Part shown: piece by piece, positions 1-4,703 of the stretch
How positions within the stretch are numbered: the first letter of the stretch is position 1
How the letters are laid out: the number at the start of each line of letters is the position of its first letter
Assembly (NCBI GenBank): GCA_030690175.1
Contig: JAUYHE010000020.1
Coordinates: 1-6,659 of the forward strand
Source: a bacterium
Lineage (GTDB): Bacteria; Patescibacteriota; Microgenomatia; Woykebacterales; RBG-16-39-9b
Reading direction: 5' to 3'
Length of the DNA: 6,659 nt
The notes under the pieces: model-generated
What the model was told of the DNA's origin: nothing
The model's input: the letters and a program-made list of their open reading frames with translations, nothing else
Databases searched by the model: none
Made by a program: the position numbers and the translations under genes

Positions 1-213
1 ATTTACAGAAGAGGTGGTACGGTCACGATCAAGTTAACCGAGTGGGAAAGAGAAAGAGACATCATCAAGCCTTTGCGCCTAGAAGGCCTCGTGGGCATCC
101 ATCTAGTTCCGTCGATGGAGGTTCGGCTGGTATTCGAACAAATACCAGGGCTCCGGTACCGCCTGACCATACACGCTGGTGCCAAGTATACACTAGAAGC
201 GCCGTACCCGTAG
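1..213 (+). CDS. C-terminal end of an unidentified protein (partial)
   Basis: Frame 1 is open from the first base to a TAG stop at 211-213, giving 70 residues; the start lies outside the window. The fragment is rich in beta-prone stretches (for example TVTIKL, MEVRLVFEQI and YRLTIHAG), with a charged segment (EWERERD) near residues 14-20, and it ends in APYP. I do not recognise a family. Support for coding is the absence of stops over 70 codons, a protein-like mix of residues, and a hairpin terminator about 55 bp after the stop. An overlapping frame from 42 to 341 is also open, but it gives an Arg/Pro/Ser-rich protein of low plausibility that would cover the terminator and the next promoter. 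Real coding is likely, function unknown. Confidence 0.55.
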   Translation: MYRRGGTVTIKLTEWERERDIIKPLRLEGLVGIHLVPSMEVRLVFEQIPGLRYRLTIHAGAKYTLEAPYP

Positions 214-267
214 TAGGCGGACTACTGGACGCTTCGCGAATAATCGCTCCAATTGAGCTTCACAACA

Positions 268-316
268 CTCCCGTTGGTAGCAATGCTATCCAGCGGGAGG
301 ATTCTCTTCTTATGTT
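268..316 (+). terminator. Probable intrinsic terminator of the upstream gene
   Basis: The arms at 268-281 and 285-299 pair over 14 positions with one G-U pair and one bulged A, around a three-base AAT loop; the outer six pairs are CTCCCG with CGGGAG. A pyrimidine-rich, T-biased tail (ATTCTCTTCTTATGTTT) follows. The tail is not a pure T-run, so termination may be imperfect. The site lies 55 bp after the stop of the partial gene and directly before the next promoter, which fits a gene boundary. Confidence 0.6.
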
Positions 317-344
317 TGCCATAACTTGCAAAACACGTTAAAAT
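316..344 (+). promoter_or_regulatory. Sigma70-type promoter of the PHP gene, likely leaderless transcript
   Basis: TTGCCA at 316-321 (4 of 6 to the -35 consensus) and TAAAAT at 339-344 (5 of 6 to the -10 consensus) are separated by exactly 17 bp. A start point about 7 bases after the -10 would fall at 350-351, on or next to the ATG at 351. No SD motif lies between the -10 and the ATG. The simplest reading is a leaderless mRNA. The motif match is seen directly; the start point is inferred. Confidence 0.6.
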
Positions 345-350
345 CGGAAA

Positions 351-1295
351 ATGAAAGGTACAATAGACTCACCCGCAGCGAAGTATATTGATCTGCACAC
401 TCACACCGTTCATTCCGACGGCGCTCTCACGCCAACGCAGCTTGTTCAAAGAGCAAAAGAAGTTGGGTTATCTGCGATTGCAATTTCCGATCACGAAAAT
501 ACAGAGGGCATAGACGAAGCCAAGAAAACAGCAAAAAAATTCGGCATCGAAATAGTCTCAGCGGTAGAAGTCACAAGTTACCCCGACCCGTTGACGGAGC
601 ACCACATGTTAGGCTACTTTATTGATTACAAAAGTAAGATTCTCCAAAAAGCGCTGCGAGGGATTCGTGACCTGCGAGAGAAGCGGGCCAAAAAAGTCAT
701 CGATAATTTAAATAGTTTGGACTACTCAATTAATTTTGGCGACGTGAAAGCTCTCGCCCAGGGGACAATCGTCCAGCCGCACATCGCCTGGGTAGTGATA
801 ACAGATCCGCAAAATCGGGAAAAATTACAAAAAGAATTCGGCTTCCTGCCAAACACCGGTGATTTTATCCGCAAGTACTTAGTTCCCGGCGCGCCTGCTT
901 ACGAATCAAGAAAAGCCTTGAAACCAAAAGAAGCGGTGGAGCTGATACACAAAGTCGGCGGGGTAGCTGTCTTTGCGCACCCTTGCTGGACAGCCGCCAC
1001 TAAAAAAGGCGGTAAGTTAATTTTTGACGATAAAAAATTTGAACAAGTAGTAAAAGCCGGCATCGATGGAGTAGAGGCGCTGGCTCATCGGGAAAATGAA
1101 GAAGACACTCGAAATTGCGTCGATCACTTTACGGCCCTCGCCAAAAAACATAAACTGGCGATTACTGGTGGTAGTGATTATCACGGTTTTGGCAGCGCCG
1201 GAAAAGAACTTGGTTTTCAAAATTTCTATTTGAAAGTGCCATACCAAGTTCTTGAAGAGTTGAAATCGAGAATAGGGAAAAGTTCCAAGTTTTAA
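351..1295 (+). CDS. PHP-domain metal-dependent phosphoesterase (RNase AM / YciV-like)
   Basis: This 314-residue protein carries the motifs of the polymerase-and-histidinol-phosphatase (PHP) superfamily, which binds a two- or three-metal cluster and cleaves phosphoester bonds. Visible are the H-x-H motif in DLHTHTVHSDG (H16, H18, D23), SDH (D47, H48), a metal-ligand Glu in SAVEVTS (E73), FAHP (H210) and the C-terminal SDYHG (D276, H278). This layout matches the single-domain family that includes E. coli YciV/RNase AM, which removes 5' nucleotides from RNA and hydrolyses 3',5'-nucleoside bisphosphates; the precise substrate here is not determined. An insert at about residues 95-185 sits between the third and fourth motifs, as is usual in this family. 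The ATG at 351 is chosen because it directly follows the promoter and the HxH motif comes 15 residues later. The HIT gene follows 71 bp downstream, perhaps in the same unit. No signal peptide, so cytoplasmic. Confidence 0.88.
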   Translation: MKGTIDSPAAKYIDLHTHTVHSDGALTPTQLVQRAKEVGLSAIAISDHENTEGIDEAKKTAKKFGIEIVSAVEVTSYPDPLTEHHMLGYFIDYKSKILQKALRGIRDLREKRAKKVIDNLNSLDYSINFGDVKALAQGTIVQPHIAWVVITDPQNREKLQKEFGFLPNTGDFIRKYLVPGAPAYESRKALKPKEAVELIHKVGGVAVFAHPCWTAATKKGGKLIFDDKKFEQVVKAGIDGVEALAHRENEEDTRNCVDHFTALAKKHKLAITGGSDYHGFGSAGKELGFQNFYLKVPYQVLEELKSRIGKSSKF

Positions 1296-1364
1296 GCTGT
1301 AAGATATAAGAATTCAAACCGCTACTGCCCTCGAACTTAAAACTGAAGGCCTTCGACTTAAAAC
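1288..1364 (+). repeat. CTTAAAAC repeats between the PHP and HIT genes
   Basis: ACTTAAAAC occurs at 1335-1343 and again at 1356-1364, 21 bp apart, each close behind a CGA triplet. The reverse complement of the core, AGTTTTAAG, lies at 1288-1296 over the PHP stop codon and could pair with CTTAAAACT at 1336-1344 across a 39-base loop. A 10-bp perfect palindrome, GAAGGCCTTC, sits at 1345-1354 between the two direct copies. The last copy ends two bases before the HIT start codon. Function unknown; it may be a protein-binding site, an mRNA structure or chance in AT-rich DNA. Confidence 0.4.
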
Positions 1365-1366
1365 GT

Positions 1367-1687
1367 ATGAAAGATTGTGTTTTCTGCAAAATTATAAATA
1401 AAGAAATTCCGACGAAATTCGTTCACAAAGACGAGGATATTTTCGTTTTTCACGATATCCATCCAAAGGCGCCAACCCATTTATTAATTGTTCCACGTCC
1501 TCACATAAATACGTTTTTAGATTTAGGAGACAATCATTTTTCGCTGTTGACAAAAATAATAAAAGTGGTACAAAGATTAGTAAGAGACAAAAAGTTGGAA
1601 AGTGGTTACCAAGTGGTCATTAACGGTGGTAGACACCAGGAAATAGATCATTTGCATTTTCATTTGCTAGCAGATCAAAGTTCGTAA
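1367..1687 (+). CDS. HIT-family nucleotide hydrolase/transferase (HINT/PKCI-like)
   Basis: This 106-residue protein is a small histidine-triad protein. The C-terminal triad HLHFHL holds H95, H97 and H99; in this family the middle His (H97) is the nucleophile attacking the alpha-phosphate of AMP-linked substrates. The N-terminal C-x-x-C (C4, C7) fits the zinc-binding subtype, and HDIHPKAPTHLLIVPRPH at about residues 29-46 is the usual core strand segment. The length is typical of HINT-type proteins, which hydrolyse adenosine phosphoramidates and related mixed nucleotides. The ATG at 1367 is chosen because CVFC starts three residues later, as is normal in the family. No SD motif is visible. rpsU follows 55 bp downstream; HIT genes next to rpsU are common in bacteria. 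Family assignment is firm, exact substrate is not. Confidence 0.92.
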   Translation: MKDCVFCKIINKEIPTKFVHKDEDIFVFHDIHPKAPTHLLIVPRPHINTFLDLGDNHFSLLTKIIKVVQRLVRDKKLESGYQVVINGGRHQEIDHLHFHLLADQSS

Positions 1688-1705
1688 TTTGACATTTTTA
1701 TGATT

Positions 1706-1742
1706 GGGGGTGTATCGCGAACGCCTTTGAGCGTTCGAACTT
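1706..1742 (+). promoter_or_regulatory. rpsU leader: distant SD-like run plus perfect hairpin before the ATG
   Basis: A 7-bp perfect stem, CGAACGC (1718-1724) with GCGTTCG (1731-1737), loop CTTTGA, ends five bases before the rpsU ATG. Five bases before the stem lies GGGGGTG (1706-1712), which can pair with the usual anti-SD CACCUCC through seven pairs, one of them G-U. It is 30 bases from the ATG in linear distance but only about 10 if the hairpin is folded. TTGACA at 1689-1694 is a perfect -35 match but has no good -10 at 16-18 bp; TATGAT at 1699-1704 is a possible -10. The hairpin is seen directly; its role is inference. Confidence 0.45.
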
Positions 1743-1928
1743 ATGGCTATAGTGAAGGCCAATGAAGGTGAAAGCGCTGAAAGTCTTATCCGAAAATTTA
1801 ATAAAAAGGTCCAGCAAGAAGGCATTTTGACAGAGCTGCGTCGCCGTGAATTTTATGAAAAGCCAGCCGAAACTCGGAAAAAAGCTAAGGCCGCGCTTGT
1901 CCGAAAGTTTCGTATGAGGCAGGATTGA
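1743..1928 (+). CDS. rpsU: 30S ribosomal protein bS21
   Basis: This 61-residue, strongly basic protein matches bS21: an N-terminal strand (MAIVKANEGES), a helix with a series of Lys/Arg (LIRKFNKKVQQEGIL) and the family signature LRRREFYEKP at about residues 32-41, followed by a basic tail (RKKAKAALVRKFRMRQ). bS21 sits on the 30S platform near the 3' end of 16S rRNA and takes part in initiation. Length is usual for the family. It ends in TGA, the only UGA stop seen in the window. ybeY starts 12 bp later in the same reading frame, so UGA readthrough would give an S21-YbeY fusion. No SD lies at the standard distance; see the leader hairpin at 1706-1742. The ATG at 1743 gives the canonical short N terminus. 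Confidence 0.95.
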   Translation: MAIVKANEGESAESLIRKFNKKVQQEGILTELRRREFYEKPAETRKKAKAALVRKFRMRQD

Positions 1929-1940
1929 TTTTTAGAAATA

Positions 1941-2402
1941 ATGAATCACAAGATTACTTCTTATGTTGAACCTCATTATCCTGTCAAAAAATCACTTTTA
2001 ACACTGGCTGCCGAGGCCGCTCTACAAGCAGCCGCTGTCAAAGCCAAGGTAGAAGTTGCCATCTCAATAATTGGTGATCGCAAAATGCGCCAGTTGAATA
2101 AAAAACACCGGGGTATCGATACACCAACCGATGTGTTAGCGTTCCCTTATTCTCTTGGGACTGGTAAACCAGGGGATTTTGTTACCCCTCCTTCAAAATA
2201 TTTAAATCTGGGCGACGTAATTATTTCTTACCCGCAGTTACTAGCGCGAGCGGCCAAAGAAAATACGATGGTGGACGATATGGCAAGGTTGCTTGTAGTT
2301 CACGGTGTTCTTCACCTGTTCGGCTACGATCACGAAAAACCCACCGATGCGCAAGCTATGGAAGAACTCGAGGATAAAATTCTCAAATCAGTCTCGGTCT
2401 AA
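1941..2402 (+). CDS. ybeY: Endoribonuclease YbeY (16S rRNA 3'-end maturation)
   Basis: This 153-residue protein is the UPF0054/YbeY metalloprotein, a single-strand endoribonuclease needed for 16S rRNA 3'-end processing and 70S quality control. The zinc motif H-x3-H-x5-H is intact in HGVLHLFGYDH (H121, H125, H131). The preceding family blocks are also present: LNKKHRGIDTPTDVLAFPY at about residues 52-70 and LGDVIISYPQ at about residues 90-99. Length is typical. It starts 12 bp after rpsU without an SD site, suggesting translational coupling. The pairing with rpsU fits a shared ribosome-biogenesis role. In many Firmicutes and other bacteria phoH and yqeY lie in this neighbourhood; neither is here. 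The stop codon is followed within 9 bp by a strong terminator, so ybeY ends the unit. Confidence 0.95.
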   Translation: MNHKITSYVEPHYPVKKSLLTLAAEAALQAAAVKAKVEVAISIIGDRKMRQLNKKHRGIDTPTDVLAFPYSLGTGKPGDFVTPPSKYLNLGDVIISYPQLLARAAKENTMVDDMARLLVVHGVLHLFGYDHEKPTDAQAMEELEDKILKSVSV

Positions 2403-2411
2403 AAAGGTAAG

Positions 2412-2444
2412 CGCGCAAAGGGGAGGTCTTTGCGCGTTTTATTT
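2412..2444 (+). terminator. Strong intrinsic terminator between convergent ybeY and GNAT genes
   Basis: CGCGCAAAG (2412-2420) pairs perfectly with CTTTGCGCG (2428-2436) around a 7-base loop, followed by TTTTATTT. On the minus strand the same stem is followed by CTTACCTTTTT, so it may also terminate the converging GNAT gene, whose stop codon (2439-2441) lies in the plus-strand T tail. For minus-strand transcription the hairpin begins just three bases after that stop codon. Confidence 0.88.
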
Positions 2445-3254
2445 CGGCCGCCAGATTTCGGTTCGAACCGCTTCCGTGAATCCCAGCCGCTCAAAAAACC
2501 GACTGTTTTCCGAGTTCTGGGTGGTTAGATAGGTAAACTCCAACCCGGCTAGCCTAGCCATAATTGCAAGGTTGGAGATCATTTCAGAGGCGAAGCCACG
2601 ACCGCGCTGCTCTGGAATAGTACCAATACTGTAGATCCCTCCGGTCCCGTGCGAAACAATCATTTGACCGACAGTTACTGGGATACCGGGGAAAAACTCT
2701 ACCTGTTCCTCTAAGGGTTTGAATCCGAGATAAAACTGCAGCGGTGGATTCTCCTCAAGCTGTTTGTTGAAGGCTTGTTTCCATCTGATCAGATCGTAGG
2801 AAAGATCTACCTGACCAAACGCCAGGCCGTAGATGTTTATCCAAGCTCTTAATTCACGCCAGCCGTCTGTTACCTGCCAAATTGTCATGTTGGCGCGAAT
2901 TTTTGGTTTTATCTCAAGTGGCTTTGCCGCGAGTATAGAGAATGTAGAGACTTGACGGAATCCTAGCTTTGTTAGTATTTCAGGCAGATCGGTTGGTCGG
3001 CAGAAATCATCCAACCAAACACTAGGACGCTTGCCACTGAACGCTATTCTTTTGGCAAGATCCTCTATCAGAGACCTTGATTCCCGCCTACTTTCGCATT
3101 TGATTGCGAAGACAGCGTTGAAGTCTGGATAGTCTTCATTGGTAATGACTAACGCCTTACCATTAGGCGTACGGTAAACCATACAACCCCAAGCTCGCAG
3201 CCAGTCACACCTATTCTCAATAATCCTTTCGTAGAGATCTCTCGATAGTTCCAC
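2439..3254 (-). CDS. GNAT-family N-acetyltransferase with a degenerate N-terminal lobe
   Basis: This 271-residue protein ends in a clear GNAT domain: a beta strand (GGIYSIGTIPEQ), the acetyl-CoA pyrophosphate loop QRGRGFA at residues 216-222 (the Q/R-x-x-G-x-G/A motif), a following helix, then TYLTTQNSENSRFFERLGF, the usual motif-B strand and helix. The N-terminal 110 residues seem to form a second, degenerate GNAT-like lobe: LTKLGFRQVSTFSILAAKPLE near 94-114 resembles a domain end, but no acetyl-CoA loop is seen. Fused tandem GNAT domains with one dead copy are common. The acceptor substrate cannot be told. The start is GTG at 3254-3252, supported by an SD-like AAGGGG six bases upstream. It diverges from pth and converges on ybeY, standing alone. 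Probably an accessory gene. Confidence 0.8.
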   Translation of the reverse strand: MELSRDLYERIIENRCDWLRAWGCMVYRTPNGKALVITNEDYPDFNAVFAIKCESRRESRSLIEDLAKRIAFSGKRPSVWLDDFCRPTDLPEILTKLGFRQVSTFSILAAKPLEIKPKIRANMTIWQVTDGWRELRAWINIYGLAFGQVDLSYDLIRWKQAFNKQLEENPPLQFYLGFKPLEEQVEFFPGIPVTVGQMIVSHGTGGIYSIGTIPEQRGRGFASEMISNLAIMARLAGLEFTYLTTQNSENSRFFERLGFTEAVRTEIWRPK

Positions 3255-3260
3255 GAACGA

Positions 3261-3266
3261 CCCCTT
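3261..3266 (-). promoter_or_regulatory. Ribosome binding site fixing the GNAT GTG start
   Basis: On the minus strand AAGGGG lies six bases upstream of the GTG start and can pair with the anti-SD with one G-U pair; AAGGAAG lies just further upstream. There is no ATG nearby in frame, so this site decides for the GTG start. Confidence 0.5.
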
Positions 3267-3271
3267 CTTCC

Positions 3272-3299
3272 TTTGCTAAAATTGTTGAGAAAGTATAAC
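3272..3299 (+). promoter_or_regulatory. Promoter of pth, likely leaderless transcript
   Basis: TATAAC at 3294-3299 (5 of 6 to the -10 consensus) lies 8 bp before the GTG start of pth. TTTGCT at 3272-3277, 16 bp upstream, is a weak -35. The predicted start at about 3306 leaves a leader of only about two bases, and no SD is present. The -10 overlaps the divergent -10 of the GNAT gene. Confidence 0.5.
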
Positions 3300-3300
3300 A
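3292..3300 (-). promoter_or_regulatory. Extended -10 promoter for the GNAT gene
   Basis: Read on the minus strand, 3300-3292 is TGTTATACT, an extended -10 (TG-n-TATACT). No -35 match is seen at 16-18 bp, which extended -10 promoters can tolerate. The expected start near 3285 would give a leader of about 31 bases that includes the SD-like AAGGGG. The element overlaps the pth -10 on the other strand. Confidence 0.5.
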
Positions 3301-3307
3301 TAAGAAC

Positions 3308-3832
3308 GTGAAAATCGTAGTAGGTTTAGGAAATCCGGGGGAAAAGTATGCGGGTACCCGGCACAATATGGGTTTCGCGGTGGTCGATGAAATACTCAAA
3401 AATTATGTTGCCGGCCCGCAAATCAACAAGAAATTTGAAGCTATTTTGTATTTTCTGGACAAAGGACGAATCTTGGTCAAACCCCAAACCTTTATGAATA
3501 TCTCCGGAAAAGCCGTAAATCGAATTGTAAATTTCTATAAGGTAAAGCCCGAAGGTCTTTTGGCGGTGCATGACGACGTTGATTTGGAATTTGGCGAAGT
3601 GAAACATGTCTTTGGTCGAGGTAGTGCCGGGCACAGAGGTGTGGAGTCGGTAATTGAAGCTCTGGGATCGGATCAATTTGGAAGAGTACGGATTGGAATT
3701 GGACGGCCTGCGGGTCTCGTTGAAATTGAAACGTTCGTTCTCCAAAAATTTTCAGAAGATCCCCAAGAGGTTCAAAAACTGGTAGAACGCGCGAGCGAGG
3801 TAGTGATAAACTGGTTGAAAGAAGGGGACTAG
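3308..3832 (+). CDS. pth: Peptidyl-tRNA hydrolase
   Basis: This 174-residue protein is a bacterial-type Pth, which releases peptides from peptidyl-tRNA that has dropped off ribosomes. All signature blocks are present in order: GLGNPG at 6-11 (N9), TRHN at 17-20 with the catalytic base H19, KPQTFMNISG at 58-67 (N64), HDDVD at 88-92 (D89, which orients the His), GSAGHRG at 105-111 and RVRIGIGRP. GHRG has Arg where E. coli Pth has Asn114 (GHNG), a position that contacts tRNA; other bacteria also vary here. The length is slightly short of the usual 185-195. The GTG start at 3308 is fixed by GLGNPG beginning at residue 6. In Bacillus and relatives pth is near mfd; here they are parted by the cupin gene only, so the old linkage is visible. 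Confidence 0.96.
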   Translation: MKIVVGLGNPGEKYAGTRHNMGFAVVDEILKNYVAGPQINKKFEAILYFLDKGRILVKPQTFMNISGKAVNRIVNFYKVKPEGLLAVHDDVDLEFGEVKHVFGRGSAGHRGVESVIEALGSDQFGRVRIGIGRPAGLVEIETFVLQKFSEDPQEVQKLVERASEVVINWLKEGD

Positions 3833-3866
3833 TTCATAGGCAATTAGGTTGCCAAAATCCGTTGAG

Positions 3867-3871
3867 AGGAG
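3867..3871 (+). promoter_or_regulatory. Canonical SD site of the cupin gene
   Basis: AGGAG at 3867-3871, within a GA-rich run (GAGAGGAGAG), lies six bases before the GTG at 3878. It is the clearest SD site in the window and decides the GTG start over the in-frame GTG at 3908 and ATG at 4001. The 45-bp gap after pth shows no good promoter, so cotranscription with pth is likely. Confidence 0.7.
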
Positions 3872-3877
3872 AGTGAG

Positions 3878-4462
3878 GTGGCATCCAGACCAAGATCGTC
3901 ATTCTGGGTGGGCCCAGCCCGGGCCAGGATATTTTTCTATCTGGAAACTCATAACCCGCGCTCTTTCCCAATAGTGCTGGGATCGCACAACCTCGAAGTC
4001 CTAATGGCTAGGGCGGAACGTTCCTTTCGAGGCGATTTTGATTTGGTGGCCGTAGATCTCGACCGCATCACCTTCTACTTGGCTTTGCGCGGTTTTAAGA
4101 TTCTGGGTGAGGATGAGTCGACACGATCAGGTGATGAACACGCTTCGCACGCTGTGTATTTGGCGCAACGCGATCTGGGAGACAGGGGGGTTCTAGTTCA
4201 AAAGATGTGGGCCAACGCCTATGCTTCCAGACATCACCACGGAAAGAAATCAGAGAAGTTCGATCCTGTACTCGGTTGCCCGACGGTCAAACTTGGAAAT
4301 CCCAAGTTTACGGATGGCGAAACGGAAGTCAGACTCTCGGAGAGCCTTTTCGTTCCGGCGGGTGTTTCACACCAATTAGTTACCGGAGAGACACCAGCTC
4401 TCAACATTATCGAAGTTGTTGGCCCAAACGCTCTTGGAATGGATGACTACGCATACGAGTAG
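3878..4462 (+). CDS. Cupin-domain protein with unrecognised N-terminal half
   Basis: This 194-residue protein has a C-terminal single-domain cupin. Motif 1 is nearly perfect: H119-x-H121-x4-E126-x6-G133, in HHHGKKSEKFDPVLG. Motif 2 is P160-x-G162-x2-H165, in VPAGVSHQLV, completing the usual 3-His/1-Glu metal site. The domain resembles small cupins of the sugar-isomerase/epimerase or dioxygenase type, but the reaction cannot be told. Residues 1-105 match no family I know. They contain a hydrophobic, strand-like segment (DLVAVDLDRITFYLAL) and the acidic stretch GEDESTRSGDEHASH. No signal peptide is convincing. The GTG start is backed by a strong SD, unlike its core neighbours. It stands between pth and mfd and ends at its own terminator, so it may be a later insertion. 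Confidence 0.75.
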   Translation: MASRPRSSFWVGPARARIFFYLETHNPRSFPIVLGSHNLEVLMARAERSFRGDFDLVAVDLDRITFYLALRGFKILGEDESTRSGDEHASHAVYLAQRDLGDRGVLVQKMWANAYASRHHHGKKSEKFDPVLGCPTVKLGNPKFTDGETEVRLSESLFVPAGVSHQLVTGETPALNIIEVVGPNALGMDDYAYE

Positions 4463-4464
4463 AA

Positions 4465-4511
4465 AAGGCTAATTCGACCTTTGGCACGGCGGATTGGCCT
4501 TCTTTCTTTTT
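4465..4511 (+). terminator. Intrinsic terminator after the cupin gene
   Basis: AAGGCTAAT (4465-4473) pairs with ATTGGCCTT (4493-4501) over nine positions with one G-U, followed by the tail CTTTCTTTTT. The 19-base loop is long but can partly fold. It begins three bases after the cupin stop codon and separates the pth-cupin unit from mfd. Confidence 0.65.
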
Positions 4512-4579
4512 CAGTTTAGCCCACTTTAGTGGTCGCAGCAGCCGAGAGTACTAAGAAACCTTGCGTTTCGCAGTACGGA

Positions 4580-4624
4580 GGATGCTTAGATTAAATGCAG
4601 CATCCGTAGTACACGAAGGATGCT
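4580..4624 (+). repeat. Three alternating, evenly spaced GGATGCT boxes upstream of mfd
   Basis: GGATGCT at 4580-4586, its exact reverse complement AGCATCC at 4599-4605, and GGATGCT again at 4618-4624 are each separated by exactly 12 bp, so their centres are 19 bp apart. The middle box can pair with either neighbour. The third overlaps the first base of a TATAAT -10 and the middle one covers the -35 region, as operator sites would. The first pair is extended by TACGGA/TCCGTA flanks, allowing a 10-bp stem with a 3-base bulge. Candidate operator array or alternative hairpins; the binding factor is unknown. Confidence 0.5.
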
Positions 4625-4629
4625 ATAAT
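4621..4629 (+). promoter_or_regulatory. Extended -10 promoter upstream of mfd
   Basis: TGCTATAAT at 4621-4629 is a perfect extended -10 (TG-n-TATAAT). No -35 match is seen 16-18 bp upstream. The start would be near 4636, giving a leader of about 68 bases before the mfd ATG, with a micro-ORF and a hairpin in it. Confidence 0.6.
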
Positions 4630-4652
4630 CTCAAAGCAAAATAAAATATATT

Positions 4653-4676
4653 ATGACCCCTATTTTTTATAAATAG
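4653..4676 (+). CDS. Possible 7-codon leader ORF before mfd
   Basis: ATG ACC CCT ATT TTT TAT AAA TAG could encode MTPIFYK. It lies wholly within the predicted mfd leader and its codons 2-8 cover almost the whole hairpin at 4658-4678, ending three bases before the T-run. A ribosome on it would prevent folding of the hairpin, as in attenuation by translation. It has no SD, and such short ORFs occur by chance in AT-rich DNA, so it is only a candidate. Confidence 0.2.
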   Translation: MTPIFYK

Positions 4677-4685
4677 GGAGTTTTT
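4658..4685 (+). terminator. Hairpin with T-run in the mfd leader (possible attenuator)
   Basis: CCCTATTT (4658-4665) pairs perfectly with AAATAGGG (4671-4678) around a 5-base loop TTTAT, and after two bases comes TTTTT (4681-4685). It looks like a weak intrinsic terminator, yet it lies between the mfd promoter and the mfd start. Downstream, TATAAA at 4691-4696 sits 7 bp before the ATG and could be a second -10 giving a leaderless mfd transcript, in which case this hairpin would just insulate mfd. Confidence 0.45.
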
Positions 4686-4703
4686 GCGTGTATAAACAAG
4701 ACC

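Noticed and set aside
42..341. 99-codon open frame on the plus strand overlapping the first partial gene
   Set aside because: Its product is Arg/Pro/Ser-rich without recognisable order, and it would run through the terminator hairpin and up to the PHP promoter. Frame 1 gives a more protein-like tail.
1718..1737. LexA-type SOS box (CGAAC...GTTCG) upstream of rpsU
   Set aside because: The half sites are 10 bp apart, not the 4 bp of Gram-positive-type LexA boxes, and an RNA hairpin explains the symmetry better.
2459..2470. 12-bp perfect palindrome CGGTTCGAACCG
   Set aside because: It lies inside the GNAT coding end with no nearby promoter or second copy; chance is sufficient explanation.
3326..3745. 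139-codon minus-strand open frame
   Set aside because: It lies entirely opposite pth, whose motifs are unmistakable; it is an antisense shadow.
4512..4579. Possible tRNA or small RNA in the cupin-mfd gap
   Set aside because: No T-loop GTTCRA motif or cloverleaf was found; only a 5-bp stem, CCACT/AGTGG (4521-4532), with a 2-base loop too small to form.
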